6,253 nucleotides of DNA, taken from Pseudomonadota bacterium (GTDB lineage Bacteria > Pseudomonadota > Alphaproteobacteria > UBA8366 > JADFVY01). The notes beneath the pieces were generated by a model. It was given only the letters and a program-made list of their open reading frames with translations, was not told the origin of the DNA and did no database searches. A program made the translations under genes and the position numbers. Location: contig DAOVHN010000157.1 in assembly GCA_030671915.1 (NCBI GenBank), positions 1 to 6,253 on the forward strand, written 5' to 3'. Of this stretch, positions 5,419-6,253 are shown in pieces. How positions within the stretch are numbered: the first letter of the stretch is position 1; each line of letters opens with the position of its first letter.

Positions 5419-6253
5419 ATGGACAATTCATTGCGGCCGGAATCCGCAAGACGGAGGCGGTTTCGCGAAGCAGCGTTATATCTGACCGCGATCGTCGCCA
5501 TCCTCGCGTTCTCCGGCAGCCTGTTTGTCAGCCTCCAGCGCTTGAGCGACACCCGTGCGCTGCTCTACGGCAGCCGGACCGCGGGAAGCTGGGTCGCCTT
5601 CGGCGCGGAACTGGAGTTCAGGCGCTTCACCGGCATACTTGCGCGCTACGGGCTTGGCGAACCCGGAATAACCCACGAGGAACTCGTCAAGCGGTTCGAT
5701 ATCCTCTGGAGCCGTATCCCTCTCCTGGTTACCGGGCCCGAGGCGGAAAGGCTGCTGCGTACCGAAGCGGTTCCCATACTGGAACGCGATATGATGGCGG
5801 AGCTGCGGGAAATTGAACCGAGGGTGATGTCGCTCCGCCACGGCGACCGGGATGGCTACCTTCAGATAATGGGCGGGTTGCAGGAATTCGGGCTGCGCCT
5901 GCGCAATGTTCTGGTCAGCGTGGAAGTCGACCTGACCGAGGACTTCCGCCATGAAGTCGTGGAATCCGCTTACAAGCAGGTTTTTGTTTCCTTCACCGGA
6001 GTTTTGATCGGCGGCGCCGCCATCGCGCTGCTCCTGCTCACGCAATTGCGCCGCGCCGCGCGGCTGTCCGACGCCTACCGCCAGGCCACCGCCGAGGCAG
6101 AGGCCGCCAACCGGGCGAAATCGGACTTCCTCGCGCGCATGACGCACGAACTGCGCACCCCGCTCAACGCGGTGATCGGCTACAGCGAGTTGCTGCATGA
6201 GGACGCGGCGGAACGCGGTCACGACGATATGCTCGAGGATCTGCAACGCATCC
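5419..6253 (+). CDS. membrane sensor histidine kinase, 3'-truncated by the window edge
   Basis: The 278 visible residues run off the right edge without a stop. ATG 5419 has GGAG (5408-5411) 7 nt upstream. Layout: short basic N-terminus (RRRR at 11-14), first membrane helix about 18-39, a ~148-residue periplasmic region (40-187) that looks all-helical, second membrane helix about 188-208, a short probable coiled-coil linker ([18 protein letters not shown]), then the HisKA dimerisation domain with the H-box [23 protein letters not shown]. The phospho-acceptor is His243. No HAMP or PAS domain lies between the second helix and the H-box. The ATP-binding domain and any receiver domain would lie beyond the window. 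The periplasmic part contains [15 protein letters not shown] recall similar segments in GGDEF or kinase proteins beside molybdopterin-fold proteins, which would make the gene upstream its natural partner. The signal sensed is unknown. Confidence 0.93.
   Translation, partial: MDNSLRPESARRRRFREAALYLTAIVAILAFSGSLFVSLQRLSDTRALLYGSRTAGSWVAFGAELEFRRFTGILARYGLGEPGITHEELVKRFDILWSRIPLLVTGPEAERLLRTEAVPILERDMMAELREIEPRVMSLRHGDRDGYLQIMGGLQEFGLRLRNVLVSVEVDLTEDFRHEVVESAYKQVFVSFTGVLIGGAAIALLLLTQLRRAARLSDAYRQATAEAEAANRAKSDFLARMTHELRTPLNAVIGYSELLHEDAAERGHDDMLEDLQRI

Noticed and set aside
5476..6246. Reverse-strand open frame of 256 codons over the kinase
   Set aside because: The forward frame encodes membrane helices and an unmistakable H-box; the reverse translation is low-complexity Ala/Gln/Arg with no motif.
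1..6253. CRISPR arrays, tRNA or rRNA genes, insertion-sequence transposases
   Set aside because: Reading both strands showed no regularly spaced direct repeats, no tRNA-like cloverleaf with a T-loop motif, and no transposase motifs; the only repeat found is the palindrome at 1010-1109.

Overview
The window is GC-rich DNA with strong third-position G/C bias. It most likely comes from an alphaproteobacterium of the Rhodospirillales kind. That placement is an inference from composition, gene style and the C/G-rich intergenic palindrome, not from a marker gene.

Left part (1-4018, + strand) is a three-gene CoA-thioester cluster. It holds the 3' portion of an acyl-CoA dehydrogenase (runs in from the left edge, ends 991), a one-chain NDP-forming acyl-CoA synthetase (about 1134-3191) and a close CaiD (carnitinyl-CoA dehydratase / crotonobetainyl-CoA hydratase) relative (3236-4018). 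Together they would activate an acid to its CoA ester, desaturate it and hydrate or dehydrate the enoyl-CoA. The CaiD likeness points to carnitine, crotonobetaine or a similar betaine or branched acid, but the substrate is not proven. A ~100 bp imperfect palindromic repeat (1010-1109) sits between the first two genes. Its right end carries a Shine-Dalgarno-like GGAG correctly spaced from an in-frame ATG of the synthetase.

Middle (4023-4490, - strand) is a small exported protein with a cupredoxin-like C-terminus that lacks the usual copper ligands. It converges on the caiD-like gene with only four bases between stop codons; the two TAG stops form the ends of a perfect 10 bp palindrome. Bases 4491-4779 form a divergent intergenic region with a good sigma70-type promoter candidate (TTGGCA, 17 nt, CATAAA) facing right.

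Right part (4780-6253, + strand) is a probable two-gene signalling unit. The first gene is a secreted small protein resembling the oxidoreductase molybdopterin-binding fold but with no cysteine at all, so it lacks the molybdenum-ligating Cys. The second, 75 bases on and cut by the right edge, is a membrane histidine kinase with a ~148-residue periplasmic domain and an intact H-box. The most interesting hypothesis here is that the secreted protein is a periplasmic sensing or ligand-binding partner of the kinase rather than an enzyme.
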